This document shows, piece after piece, positions 44,361-56,972 of a stretch of 64,000 bases of DNA. The notes below the pieces were generated by a model that had not been told where the DNA came from, did not search any database, and worked only from the letters and a program-made list of their open reading frames with translations. Location: the NCBI GenBank assembly GCA_013399875.1, contig VXAZ01004636.1, positions 558,001 through 622,000 of the forward strand, given 5' to 3'. The stretch comes from Gymnorhina tibicen (taxonomy: Eukaryota > Chordata > Aves > Passeriformes > Artamidae). Each line of letters starts with the position of its first letter. Position 1 is the stretch's first letter. The translations under genes and the position numbers were made by a program.

Positions 44361-47300
44361 CCATTTACTTCTCTTTCTTGGACTCTATCTTTAAGTTTAA
44401 TTAGAAAAGGATGCACAAATAGAAGCAGCTATGAATATAGTACTTATCCAACAGATTCCTTCAAGGCAGAGATTTAGCAGCAGACACAGCTTCATTAAAC
44501 TTACAAAATTACCCTTCATCGTCTGATTTTTTAGAATTCAAGTACACTTACTGGAGTGCCTATCAGCAAGTCAGTAAACAGAGTACATGAATATTATACT
44601 CAGAGTAAAACTCCTGCAATGCTCTTTTAGTATCCGGAGCAACGCTATTTACAAATCCTGGCTGGAGTGTGCAAGACACTTACATCAATCTTTATCCATT
44701 TCAATTACCAACAAAGGTAATATCACAGCCAGCACACATTTAGCATTAGATGGCACATATCTGGGCAGACCTGAGAAGCTGCAGAATAAATATTGATATA
44801 TTAAAACAGAGTCTATTACTCACCTTCTGAATAAACCACTAATTTTAATTTACCTACAATTTTGCAATAGCATCTTTCCAAGGAGGAAATTAGATTTTTA
44901 CATATCATAGCAAATCACAAAGCCAAAATGTCAACTTCATATATCAAGCAATTACTTCTACTGTTTATTTTTGGGGAAAATTTTAACATATATTTACTTA
45001 GAAAGCCACATGGGTCCCTCCAAAATAAATAGGGGCTATAATTCTTGCCAAAAAAATCCACAGTTCCAGAGATCTACTCATCAATTTCCTGCAGCATTAA
45101 TGAGGAAAGGCGCTGAGACAGTCATTCATACTGTCTTTATGATAAGACTAACCTACAGGGCAAATCAAGATTAAGGACAAAGGGAAGACAAATGGATAGA
45201 ATACAGAACAAGGGGTTTTTTAATGCCTTGTTTGAAATTTTTGTTTACCATTTTAAATATAAGTACTACACTCAAAGCACACGTGAAAATTAAAGATATT
45301 CTCCCAACAGGAAACTACGTAAAAGGAGAGATGGAATTATTTTTACCTCAAGATTTATTTGGCTAGATTTGGGAGGAGGGGGAAGAGGCCACATTACTCA
45401 TTAGTTAGTAAGCACTTGTGAAATTTCCACGAGTTACCTTTATAAGAAGAATTAAGTTGCAGTTAAGAAACACAGTGTCAGAAGCCACAGTGACCTGGCT
45501 CTCCAAGGACATACTTTACCACTATCAAAGACACGTGAACTTGCTCAAATGTCAGGAAACTCCTTGCAGAAATATTTGCACTCATACTCTTAACTACACC
45601 AGAACTACATTTCCAGCTGAATATTTGGGGGGTTTTGGCTTTGTGCTACTTGGAAAGGAACCAGCAACTCAGCCTGTTTTAATGCACAAGAAGGTCTTGA
45701 GGAGTCTTACACACTTAAGAAAAAAGGATTAGAAAAGATGTAGTAAGTTCACGTCCAGATATCTGAGAGTACAAATCCTTGCACAAACCACCCTCTAGGT
45801 GGGCAGGGTTAATAAAACATGCAACCCTGCTGGCATAAAGGACAGTGCCAAACACAACCCTCTGTCATATACTCACTTTTCCTCTGCTGAAATCTCCACA
45901 CTATTCATGCTGAGATCCAGACACTTTTTTTAAAAACCTTGTGACATTTTAATTTTTGTAATAGTTTCTCTGTACATCCTTGCCAGGCTGAGAGAGTCTC
46001 TATTTCTAAAAGAGATGTATCAGCATTAGGAAATGACCAGCTTGCTGGACTTAGGCTATAGACATTGGAGATGGTTCTGCCAGTGCTAACCTTGGCACCC
46101 AAAGTTTTGGGGGATCAGTCCAGATGCACTTGAGCTGGCTCTCCATGACTCAGCTAAAGCCCAAAAATAGAGCTGCAGTGTGGATGTTGGCTGAGCCAAT
46201 GAGCCTGCCAACGGCATTTATCACTTCCCATCACTGTAAACCTGCCCTTAGCAGCTCACAACTCAGCAAACATGACCTGCAAACAAGGCCTGGCTTCTGC
46301 TCTTGACAGGAGAGGCACAGTTATATGGCGCTTTCTGTACCAATAGCAAGGATTTTTCATTTCAGTCATGGCACAAACCATCTCACACAATGAAACAGTC
46401 CACCCAGTATTCTATGAAGGTGATTATATTCTTACCCAAATTCCAAATTGAGGCAAATAGATTATATTCAAATTGCTTCTAGTGACATAAGCTTTCATGA
46501 ATGAGATCGGCAAATAGTATCACTGTGTGTTTTTATTCTCAGACATGTTTTTATTATTTTCTCTACCTTCTTTTTCACTGCTTTCTGCTGCTTTTTCCTT
46601 CTCTCACGGACATCACCTTAGTTACTCTCCCATTAGCTACTGCCACTTCAGTGGAAATAACAACACAGAATTTATCACTAAGCCCCTCTAAATGTGCTAC
46701 TAAGTCCTTCAAGTCCTAATTGATTTAGGAGGCTGGCCCAGCTGACAATGTTCTCTAATCCAGACACTATATGTTTGACCTGAGGGAATAAAGAAACCTT
46801 TGGAGAGATTTGAAATGCTTTAATCAACGCTCAGGCTTCATTTGCTCTAACCCTACTCTTGGTGTCTGTGTCTGCATCCCTCTGGCCCTGGGCTTCCTCA
46901 CGAGGGACACAATGACACCCAGAGCCATCCCCTGACCCTCTCAAGCTCCTCCACAGTGAGCATTCCTGCTGAGCTCTCTGCTTGTGCCTGCACAGCAAGA
47001 TCACTACACAGAACATTATTTAACCCTCCTTTCCCTCTGTTTACCTTACCTAAGCAGGCAGAAAAGCTGCAAGTTACAGTTTGGTTTTCTCAAGGAATTT
47101 TAAATTTCAATCTAAAACTCACTCCTCATTATTTTGGTTGCAGTTCGGTAAGACACCAGCCAGCATCAGGAGCTACACAGCCAAGTGCCAGCTGATCAGG
47201 CTTCTTCTCTGTGAGATGCTCATACAGCTCCACTGCCAGGTTCTCATTATATAAAAATATCCAAACCAAAAAATTCTCCCTTCCAGCTCTCTCCTTCTGG

Positions 47301-50300
47301 ACTAACCAGATGGCTGAAAACAAACAAACAAATAAATATAACACTGAGAAAGAAAAACAAAACCAAATCAAAATAAATCCTGACTATTTTTTGCTTAGTA
47401 GCCAGTTGATTAAATCTCCTGGAAGGCCAAGGTCAAGTTGGCAGGTCCAGGCATACACCACATTTGACACCTGAGAGCCTTCAAGGGGCAGGAAGAGAGC
47501 AGCTTGTCAATAATAACTCTCAGCTCCAGTCCTGCTGGCCTGTAGAGCATGTAGGGAAGAGGAGTGGGTTTCTTCCATATCTTGTTTCTTTATTTGAGAA
47601 AAGGAAGAGCTGAGGGCAAGCCAGAGGGCTCTTTCAGAGCACAGGGGAGACCACAGGGAGTCCAAAAAACCTCATTAATGCCTCCTGGGAGAAATACAAA
47701 TGCTGACACATTGTCTTGCAGAGTATCAACAATATTAACCTGTGGGGGTTTGTTCTAACGTTAAATGCGTAAGAATGCAGGGACATTGGGAAATTGTAGG
47801 TTGTCACAAAAACATCCAGCATGCCCAGAGTCTGACATACAATGAAAAAAAGTTGATAAAGAATATAATAATTTATCAGCCAGACCCATTGCACCACATC
47901 CAGTTTGTTTCCTTTTCCTATCAAATGATTATTTTCCTCTAACTGCTAATAGTAACCTTGCCAGATTCCTGAAACTTGTTGTAGCAGGATGCTACAGTGG
48001 GGGTAAGAGAACTTGAACAATACCTGATTAGCAAAGCTCTCAGTGGTGAATGGAGCAGGGGGCGTTGTGCTGCTTTTGGTGTTGAAGACTGCAGAAACCA
48101 GCCTGACTCATCAATCCCAAAGTTAAACATTCTGAGGAAAAACAAAGTACCTGATAAAAGGAACAATGATACTACTGATAACTTATCTAAAGATGCTGAG
48201 CTGACACAGCCAGCCTGCAGACTGGCAGTTGATCGCTTCGTACTACCAAGGCCCAGTCCCACTTTTTAATGGCAGGGTCTTCTAACATACCCCTTCTTGG
48301 AGTGTGTGTGGAGATTCATCCCTTGTGTGGGGACGTCCCTCAAGGTTATTCTTTGAGGATGAGTGAATATTTGCCCAGGGTTTTTGTTGTGGGTGAGTAA
48401 CATCAGTCTCTACTTGATAATTGGTTTTTCTAGCTTTAATATAATTGTTTCAGTATTGCTTCAGGAGGCTTCCAGTCTGAAATGTTCACACATCCCTGCA
48501 ACAGCACATTTGATACTGGTAGAGTTTGCTCAGGTCTCCATCCTTCTGAGGGAAGTAAATTTGCTTCTGCACAGTTTACTGAGTGCCATTCTTCTGGACT
48601 AAAAAAAACCCCAAGTTCCTTCTTACGCTGAATGAACTTTGAAGACCTGGCACATCTCAGACACAAGGACTTGTCCAAGTGTCTTAGCTGAAATCTGTTC
48701 CCTTTCCACTGCTGCAGTACTGCCCATGCCAGCTAGGTCCTGTCTTCCAGCTCAGTGTAGACAGTCCATCAATGGGCTGTGTATGCACAGTCTGGAATCC
48801 TTCCAGAGGACAAGAGATCTGTATATGTTACTGTCCTCACACAGTTCAGTCGTGGCACTCCTGTCAGATCCAGGGATGCCAAAGCTGAAGCACTGGATCC
48901 CAGCCACAGGCAGTTCTGGACCACAATGAATTGAAACAGAGGAATGTCACATGGCTCACGACTACCTATTATTCTCATCAGTACTTGATAACAATCCAGA
49001 TCTTTCAGAGCTCCCAAACACACACAACACTGGGAAAGCAGCAGGCAGGTATTTTTATGTTTGACAGTTTGCTCTGTTCAACAATCAGGTGCCACCAAGC
49101 CCCACAGCAACTCCCTGGCATCCTTCTCAGCGATTCCACCATGGAGCTCTGGGAATGTTTCTGCCATGTGCCATTGGAGAGTGCCTCTAGATCTGTGAAT
49201 AACTATTCAAAGCCATTCTTTTGGCTTTGCCATGACTTTTGGGTGCCTTTCAAGAAAAACAAAAGACTTTCTTCAAAGCAAAATAAATCTGCTCTTTCAC
49301 TACAATTAACTGTACTTTGCACGGAACTGAAACAAAATTACAAAATGGAGACAGAAAAATCCATAGTTTTGATACTTGCAAGGTTTTACTGCATTTGTAT
49401 TGAAAAACTAGATTTCTGAGGCTGACTTTGTCATGATTATCCCAAGAAGCCTCAGGATTGCACTTTTTGCACTTGACATTAACCCAAGTGGGAAGCAGCT
49501 CTCTTCAGAGAGAGCAACTGGCAAAGTTGGCCATTCCATGGCACAGCAGCCAGGGCTGTCCCTAAGGCAGCCCACTCTGGCCATGCAAGAGCCGCAAGAA
49601 GCCAGGCTTTTTGCTAGGGCAGAGGAAAGAGGCCACGGGAGGCAGCAGTCCCTGCCAGGAACAGCCCCTCCCCGGCCATCTCCACAGCTCACCTCGCACT
49701 CTGTGCCAGGGGCACATCTCTCCCTTCCTGTGGCAAAGGCAACTCAACCCAGCCGTGCCATGTCCTCTCTCCCTCTTCATGACGACAGCCTTGCACTACT
49801 CCCAGGGACAGAGTTAGGAGACTAAAAGGAGAAGAGTATTTAAGCCTTATGGCCTCTGACCAGTGTCTGGCAGGTAGGTGCCTAAATCTGGCTGTAGTTT
49901 TCTCTCTGGCCAGTGTGCTCACAGATTAGGAGCATATAGAAGCTGAATTTCGTTTTAGCTCCAGTGGTGGCTACTTGGAGTGAGAACTTTGGTGAAACGT
50001 CTTTGCAACAATCGTTAATGAGAATCAGTCTTCACAAGCAAAATCGTAACATCTTTTAAATTTAAGCCAGTTAGACAGAAACAGTTAAACGGTTTTGAGA
50101 ATAAACCCATCTATTCCATACAGGAATTATGAGAAAAATCTGTTAAACATACTGAATTTTTTTTTTTTTTAATTACTAGTTTTCCTGTAAATGTGCCTGT
50201 CCAGCTCCTAGTACAGTGACAGCAGTGTGAGCTCCTGGGCAGAGGGCAGGGCTGCACAGCTTTATCCATCCCCAGACTTTGCTGGAAGGTAGGAACTTCC

Positions 50301-52325
50301 CTTTGGGTGGCTGTGAAAAGGCCTTGTCTCCCTGATTTACACAGGTATGGTGTGAATGGCTCAGAGGCTGAGGCCTGCTCAGCCAAACACCCATGTGTGC
50401 ATGAAATTAGAATGTCAACATTTGATTCATGCTGCCAGGCTGTGACTGTGAAACAAATTATGTCAGTGGGTGGCAATTGCAATATTAGTCTAAGCAGATA
50501 ACATTTAGCTAAAAGGAGGGGCTCAGTTCACATTCTTCTCTCTACCATTTTAATATGTCAACATCATTAGACTTAGAAGGCCTGGAATTTTGTCAGAATG
50601 GAGAAAAATACGGACACAAAGATGTTATAAATTGAGAGAGGGTTTATGATAAAGCACAAGCAGCACAATCCAAATAAAGGTTCAGCAATGTCATTACTGC
50701 TCTTTTGCCACATACCTTCATTATGCACATTTCAGTCTTTAAATTTTGCCACCCCCCTCCACCCAAACCCACCCCCATTTAATGATTTTAAGAACAGTGA
50801 CTGAACAGAGTGGAACAGAATGGCAAACAGCATCACCCATAGTATATTAAAAACTGCCTCTTTAAGGAATAAATGCCATTTACTAATTAATTTTTTTTTA
50901 AAAAAGCCTTGGAAATGTTTGGCTTGAGCAACCAAACTTTTGAACACACGAAAATGAGGATCTAAGTCTGGCATCTTTTCAATACAAAGAAATACAAATT
51001 AGTTTTTTAGAAGACAGAAAAGACCTCCAGGTTTTTCTAAGTTGCTCCTAGCATTTTCAAGTGCATTCCCATGAAATCAACAGTTTTTGAGATGTGAAGT
51101 CAACATTTTGTAGTAAAATTGATTTTAGAAAATAAAACAAGACATATTTGAAAACAATACAAGATACTTAAAAGTAACTGGGTTTATTACAGAATTAATG
51201 AAGAAATAAACAAAACTCACCATGCTGTAAAGATGGAAGATATCCTAAGAAAAAATACTCGTTATTTTCTTCTGGCTGTCATTTAATTATCAGAAAGTCC
51301 CTGTATCAGAAGACAATATGATCACAGAAGCTATCATAATCTTAGCTCCAATTTTTTTCTCCCTTGTTTTAACTGGCAAAATGGCAGAACATCGATTTAA
51401 GGTTTTATTCCATAGCAAACACCCACGTTTTTAAAGTTAATGCTGTGAAAAATCTTACTTGTAACAGTGAAATGATTATAGAAGCAGCCACTCATTCAGT
51501 TGCAGAACTAAGGATCAGCAATCACCTTCCTAGTTAATGTACAGAAATGCAGAGGTTTTAGGTGATTCTACCAAAAAATTAATTTATCAACTTGATCTTC
51601 CAGCTTATAAAAAGTAGCTTTATCTGAAAGGCGTTAAGAGGGAAATGGATTGTAGCCACTTCCACCACCCATCGCCCTGTGCTGTGAGTTCCAGAGCAGT
51701 CACACACCTGTCCTTGTACCCCATCCCAGAGCAGGGCTGAGCCACACCCACCTAAGCCTGGCTCTCACTGCAGACAAGGAAATTCTCATCACTGGGCCAA
51801 ATTCTCACTGCCTTCCTCACGTGAGAAATTCCACTGAAGCTGATGTGCCAAATGAATCACTGCCATAACTCCATGGGCTTCACCAAAGACCAGTGTGATT
51901 CAATAGCACTTTCCAGTACACCAGGACTGGATGCACGGACTTCAATGGGAGCAAGATGGGCAACGTAATGAAAACTGAGATCATTTATTTGTCAGACTTT
52001 GCAAAGATTGATTTAAACTGACTTCAGAAAACACACATTGCAGTAACACATACATGTGTGTGGCCCAGCTCTCATTTTACAAGCTCAAAACTCCAACTGT
52101 GCTGCCAGTGCAGTTAATATGTGGTGTAACAGGGATTTCCAGAGCCCTGTTAAAGTCCTTATCGTGTTTCTCCAGTAGAGTCTTTGAAAAATAGTTCTAT
52201 GTGAAGGGACTATAAGGATTCAGACTATAATATTTAACTGCTTGGAAAAAAACCAAGAGAAAATGCAGATATAACTGACTCCCTTAATTCAATTACACTT
52301 ATTGTACTTTTAACAGATGTCACAG
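44361..52325. other. Gene desert, no gene recognised
   Basis: Mostly AT-rich unique DNA. A GC-richer patch lies at 49500-49760, with overlapping frames on both strands (130 residues + and 94 residues -) and no recognisable product. The 162-residue + frame at 48931-49419 is also unrecognised. A poly-T run lies at about 50159-50170. Confidence 0.65.
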
Positions 52326-52341
52326 TGTGACCTTTACAAAT

Positions 52342-52367
52342 AACAACAACAACAACAGCAACAACAA
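52342..52367 (+). repeat. (AAC)n trinucleotide microsatellite
   Basis: Eight AAC-type units with one AGC interruption. Not in an accepted gene. Confidence 0.9.
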
Positions 52368-52939
52368 AATTCACGGTAGGAGATTGCAATTTTCCTATTG
52401 CTTCACCTACTTCAGGGTATGCACTTTTGGAATCTTTTCAGAAGGGATGATTTCTCATTCAAATCTTTCAGAATTGTCCAAACTGGTAAAAAAGGTTCAA
52501 AATCACTGATTATTTCTCTCTGTGATATAAACTGTTTAGTCTCCAAAGCCTTCACTAAAAAGGAAAATATCTGCTTGCATTAGAAGTTACATCTCTGTCA
52601 ACAAACACAACAATGGAAATGTCTTTCTCCAGTTCAGCACACTCCCTTCTCCATCCCCTCACCCAGTAATTAATAAGGATATACTAAGCCGAATAAAACT
52701 GAAGAAAGAAAAAATATACAAAAACTTGGGAATTGAAAACTATTTTTGTCTCTTTGGACTACTCTATTTCGAGGTGAAATGTCTGGGGAGAACACTGTAG
52801 CTCATTTTAAAAGCTCAGTTATTCCCCCTGTATAGAAAAGTAAGTGTAAACAATCAAATTTCTCCAAAGGTAATTTGGTAACAGTGCTTACAAAGAGGAA
52901 AGCAGAAAAGACAGCAGTAAGACTGCAGGAAAGATTCTT

Positions 52940-53560
52940 TCTTTATGGTGTAGTGACAGCCTTGTAACTTCTCCATTATGATGGGAACCACAGCATAAAG
53001 ATTGCATTATCATCTGTGGTTAACTGTCAAATGCATTTTAATGCTTTATTTGGCAGAGCTAAGTTAAAGACAAAACAATCCTTCTCTTCTTAATCTATCC
53101 ATCTCTGAGAATGTAAATACAGCTCATACTTGTGTGTCAGAGTGTGGGGAGTTAACTGTATTCTTTCAGCTTCGTGTAGATTCCTGAAGATCAGAGAGCT
53201 GAGTAAACAATATTTTGATGTAAACAGATTATCAACATGAGAGGAATGACCGTCTGGTCACCTGTGGGGGTTTATTCACTTAACACTTCCACCCCATAAA
53301 GACAATTGTGTGCAATCAATGCATATAGGGCCTTTCACTGGGTTGCTAAGTGATATGTAGTGTCAACAGAAAAATGCATGATATACAGAAGGGCTGCTCA
53401 ACAGCCAGGAGAAAACAACACACATGGATGATATTTTAAACTTAATTCAGTGCGTTATGAAGATTGTGACAGGCACAGTCGCTGACCAGAAAGCACTTCA
53501 AAAATTTGACTTTATAAAGTTGGATCTCGCACGTGTGTAAAGAGTTTAATTTGGTAACAA
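52940..53560. promoter_or_regulatory. Candidate distal enhancer cluster Q
   Basis: A long unique stretch with enhancer-like texture: AAAGATTGCATTATCATCTG, GTCAAATGCATTTTAATGC, GAGTAAACAATATTTTGATG, CAATTGTGTGCAATCAATGC, TTGACTTTATAAAGTTGG. A nuclear-receptor-like everted pair, TGACC (53247-53251) and GGTCA (53256-53260), lies inside. It is 35 kb downstream of FOXB1 and the target gene is unknown. Confidence 0.35.
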
Positions 53561-55899
53561 GTGAACCACAGTGCAGAGCTGTAGCTGGTTCAAATAGGAA
53601 AAGCCAACCCAGCAGGGAAGCACTGAATATTCATTCACTGGAAGGCACAGCAGTCATTTTACAATCCAGGCTTCAATATATGAGCAGATCATTTGTCTAA
53701 GATTGTATATGCATTCTCTCATTTTCCTCATCTCTGGAAACTATTTTAGTAAAAGCCCAGAAGCTGTTTTCAACAGTTCCTTCAGAATTTCCAAAGAAAG
53801 GAAAGAAAGTTGAATGGCATCACGTTGCCCCATACAACCATGAAAACCTGTTTTGTGGGACATTCTTGAAACCAACCCAGGAAGAAACCCTTAAGAGGTT
53901 TTGTATTTATTTACCCATTCTTTCCCCACCACGCACTTGATAGGTTTTATATTCAAATGCAAAATATATCTGCCTTTGTTCTAAGGATTCAATCTGATTT
54001 TGGTCTGATTTACAGAACAAATCCTGAGAAATCCAATCTTTTGCCAAATTTTATTTTTCTAATAGCTGCACACAGCAAACAGAAAACCTCCAATCCCCCA
54101 AGCTTCTCTAAATCACTTGCAATGATAGTTCAGCATACTGTCATATTCAAAGGTTCCTCAGAGACCATAAAACTTTGACCAAACACATTGTTTGTTAGAT
54201 CATTAGTGCTATTTTCTGTGGAATGCAGTTCCAAAACTTGCAAAATGTTTGAATTTTTTTTTTTAAGATGTCAGAGAGATCTGTGTTCACCAGGCTGCTC
54301 CTGAGGGTACATGGGCAAAATGAGGACAAAAGCAGTAACTGCGGTGACAAAAGCAGTAACTCATATGTATCAGATGGGCCCTGAGCTTTCCAAAGGATAA
54401 TTTTTATTAATATATAGAGGGCTTTTTCTTTGAAGAAATTTGTATTTAACATATTTCGGATTAATTTTCATAAAGAGGAAAACATTTTATTGAGGGAATC
54501 TCTTCTGAAATGCTACCTAGGTTCAGGCCAATGAAGGTTGTTACTAGAGTTTCTGAGATACACGTAACCAGATGTGACCTACTCGGGACACTCAGCTTCC
54601 CAAAAGCACTTGCAAACTTCAGCCCAGCACACACAGAGCAAAGAAAATACAGAGAAGTCCTTCCACTGGAAGGTGGAAAAGTACTGACTAAAAAGCAATC
54701 AACCTGATCAAGAAAAGAAGGATAATTAGGTTTTGAATTGTTTCACTAAATTGTATCCTAAACCAGTCAGGTTGCTAGATTTCTAAATTGAAAATATAAC
54801 AACGTCAGTAAAGAGAAGTTTAGAACTCCAATTTTGGAAATGTACTTGGGTACATGACAATTTTGAGGACAGTAAAAATTAAGTTCCTTATACAATCAGC
54901 TTGTAAATGAAATTGAATTAATAAGTTGGATCTGACTTCTAATAAAAATAACTGAGAAGATTTTTTCTTGTAATAATAATGTGCAGTTACTAGAATCAAA
55001 ATAATACAACAGTTTGTCAATACTAATAAAATTAAACTGCTAAGTCAGGAACAGAATTTTATATTAATCTTCAATGAACTATCAGATTGCCTGGAAAATA
55101 ACTACAAAAGGATTCATCTACCATGTAGAGAACTCCCACTCTAGTCAGAAAAGCTTTCTATAAAAACTAAAATTAGAATACCCGCCTTATATACTGGTAA
55201 AAATATTACCCAGTCAACCCCTCCTCTCCTCCCATATGCCGTGCTTAGTTTTTGCAACAATTTTTAAGAAGGAAAAAAGAGAAAAAGGAACAAGCCACAA
55301 GTATAGCAAAGCTTTGATGCCATTCACGGCAGTCAGTGCGGTGTAGCAAACACAGCACCGCTCCAGTGAAAGAATGAAGGAAATGGGACTGAGCACAGAT
55401 TCTGCTTATGAGCCACACAGTCTGTGGAAGAATCTCACGTGCTGGCAGCAAAGTCAATTCTTCTAAGGGCAAATTCTTCCACTACCTGGAGCTGTGTAAA
55501 ACCCCAGCCTGGATTTTGCTGGTTCCAGGACCCTTGGGCTGTGTTACACAAAGACAACAGAGGATCCTACCTCTTTATGCCCATTCTTCTCTAATAACAA
55601 GTCATAAATCAGGGCTGCTGGAAGAGGTGGCTCTGGGTTACATCAGGGCCAGAATAATTTGGGAATAAATTCTCTATATCTTTAGCTCAGTCAATGTTGG
55701 GATGAAACAGTTTTACTTAGCTAAAAACCGTACTCTGTGCAAAATTAGAAAAAAACATCTTCCTGTGTTTAGTTATCAATGTCAGATGATACATTCCAAG
55801 CCTTGTTTTAGAAGTCTGTGTCTAAGACTTGCTTCACTACACAACTCTTAGTCTTGGACTTCAGTATTTAAAGACACATGTGCACCCTTGGTGGGAGCG
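53561..55899. other. Intergenic DNA, no gene recognised
   Basis: AT-rich unique sequence with a 21-base-period direct repeat at 54325-54361. Frames under 90 residues are unrecognised. Confidence 0.6.
54325..54361. repeat. Two-copy direct repeat, 16 identical bases, period 21
   Basis: GACAAAAGCAGTAACT occurs at 54325-54340 and again at 54346-54361. A recent small tandem duplication. Confidence 0.9.
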
Positions 55900-56511
55900 T
55901 GCCAAGAGGGGCAGTGGCACCTGGCCTGTACCAGCAATGCTGTGACAGCAGGACCAGGGCAGTGATTGTCCTGCAGTACTGGGCCCAGTGAGGCCACACC
56001 TCGAGTGCTGTGTCCAGTTCTGGGCCTCACATGAGAAGAAGGACATTGAGGTGCTGGAGCATCTCCAGAGAGAGGCAATGGAGCTGGGAAGGATCTGGAG
56101 CACACGTCTGATGAGGAGCAGCTGAGGGAGCTGGGGGTGTTTAGTTTGGGGAAAAGGAGGCTCAATGGGGATCTTATCACTCTCCAACTCCTGAAAGGAG
56201 TGTGGAGCCAGGTAGGGGTTGGTTTCTTCTCCAAAGTAGCAGAGTGAGAGGAAATGGACTCAAGTTGTGCCAGGACAGGTTTAGGTTGAATTTTAGGAAA
56301 AATTTCTTCATGGAAGAAGTCAAGCACTGTAAAGGGCTGCCCAGGGAATAGAGTGGATTGGAGTGCCCAGATGGAGTCCCCATCCCTGGAGACACTGAAA
56401 GATGTGTAGGGTGGCACTGAGGAACATGATTTTATGGTGAGCTTGTCAGTCCTCTGTTAAAGCTTGGATTTGCTGATCTCAGAGGTCTTTTCCCACCTAA
56501 ATGATTCTGTA
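55900..56511 (+). mobile_element. CR1 LINE 3' fragment, plus orientation
   Basis: The body contains GAGGCCACACCTCGAGTGCT, GTGTCCAGTTCTGGGCC, GAAGGACATTGAGGTGCTGG and TTTAGGAAAAATTTCTTCAT. The 3' end is AATGATTCTGTA, which matches the CR1 tail motif. It is 5'-truncated with no intact coding frame. The 189-residue minus frame within it is an artefact of the repeat. It lies in the opposite orientation to the copies at 31639 and 39353. Confidence 0.9.
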
Positions 56512-56949
56512 ACTCCAAGGACTTGGTTATGCCTTTATTAGTAGATGTTTTGCTTTTGGTTAAAGCAAAACTAAAATGGGTCTAAAGTTAAAAATTTATT
56601 TGGTCTTTTATTTCCTGGGTCAGCATGTTGCTACTTCGAACACGTAAGCGTAGGCAATTGCACAGTCAAGTATCAATCCACACAGTGCTGTTTAACTGTG
56701 AGACTGCCCCGTGTTATCCAAGGTAACCTCAGCAACACCAGCTCTGAACTGCCTTCCTCCCCCCAGTCTGAACAGCGGAAAAGAATGAGAAATATTCCTG
56801 TACGAGTCTCTAGAGGCTTGTTCCAAGCAGCTTCTTTGTTCTAACACAGAACATGTCTGATACCGCCCCAGCATCCCCAAGACTCAAAGAGCAAAAGCTG
56901 TGAGTCTCACAGAGCTTGTTCATCTGGAAAGGTCTGTCAAGAAAGGCTG

Positions 56950-56972
56950 GCTGCTGCTGTGACAGCAGCAGC
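56950..56972. repeat. 23-base CTG/CAG palindrome
   Basis: (GCT)3GT on the left pairs perfectly with AC(AGC)3 on the right around a single central G, giving an 11-bp stem. Not within a recognised gene. Confidence 0.85.

Noticed and set aside
49408..49825. 130-residue plus and 94-residue minus frames in a GC-richer patch
   Set aside because: Overlapping on opposite strands with no recognisable domain. No CpG island or splice context supports a gene.
55848..56417. 189-residue minus-strand frame
   Set aside because: It is antisense to the plus-oriented CR1 fragment. It mirrors the translation seen in the other CR1 copy, so it is repeat-derived.
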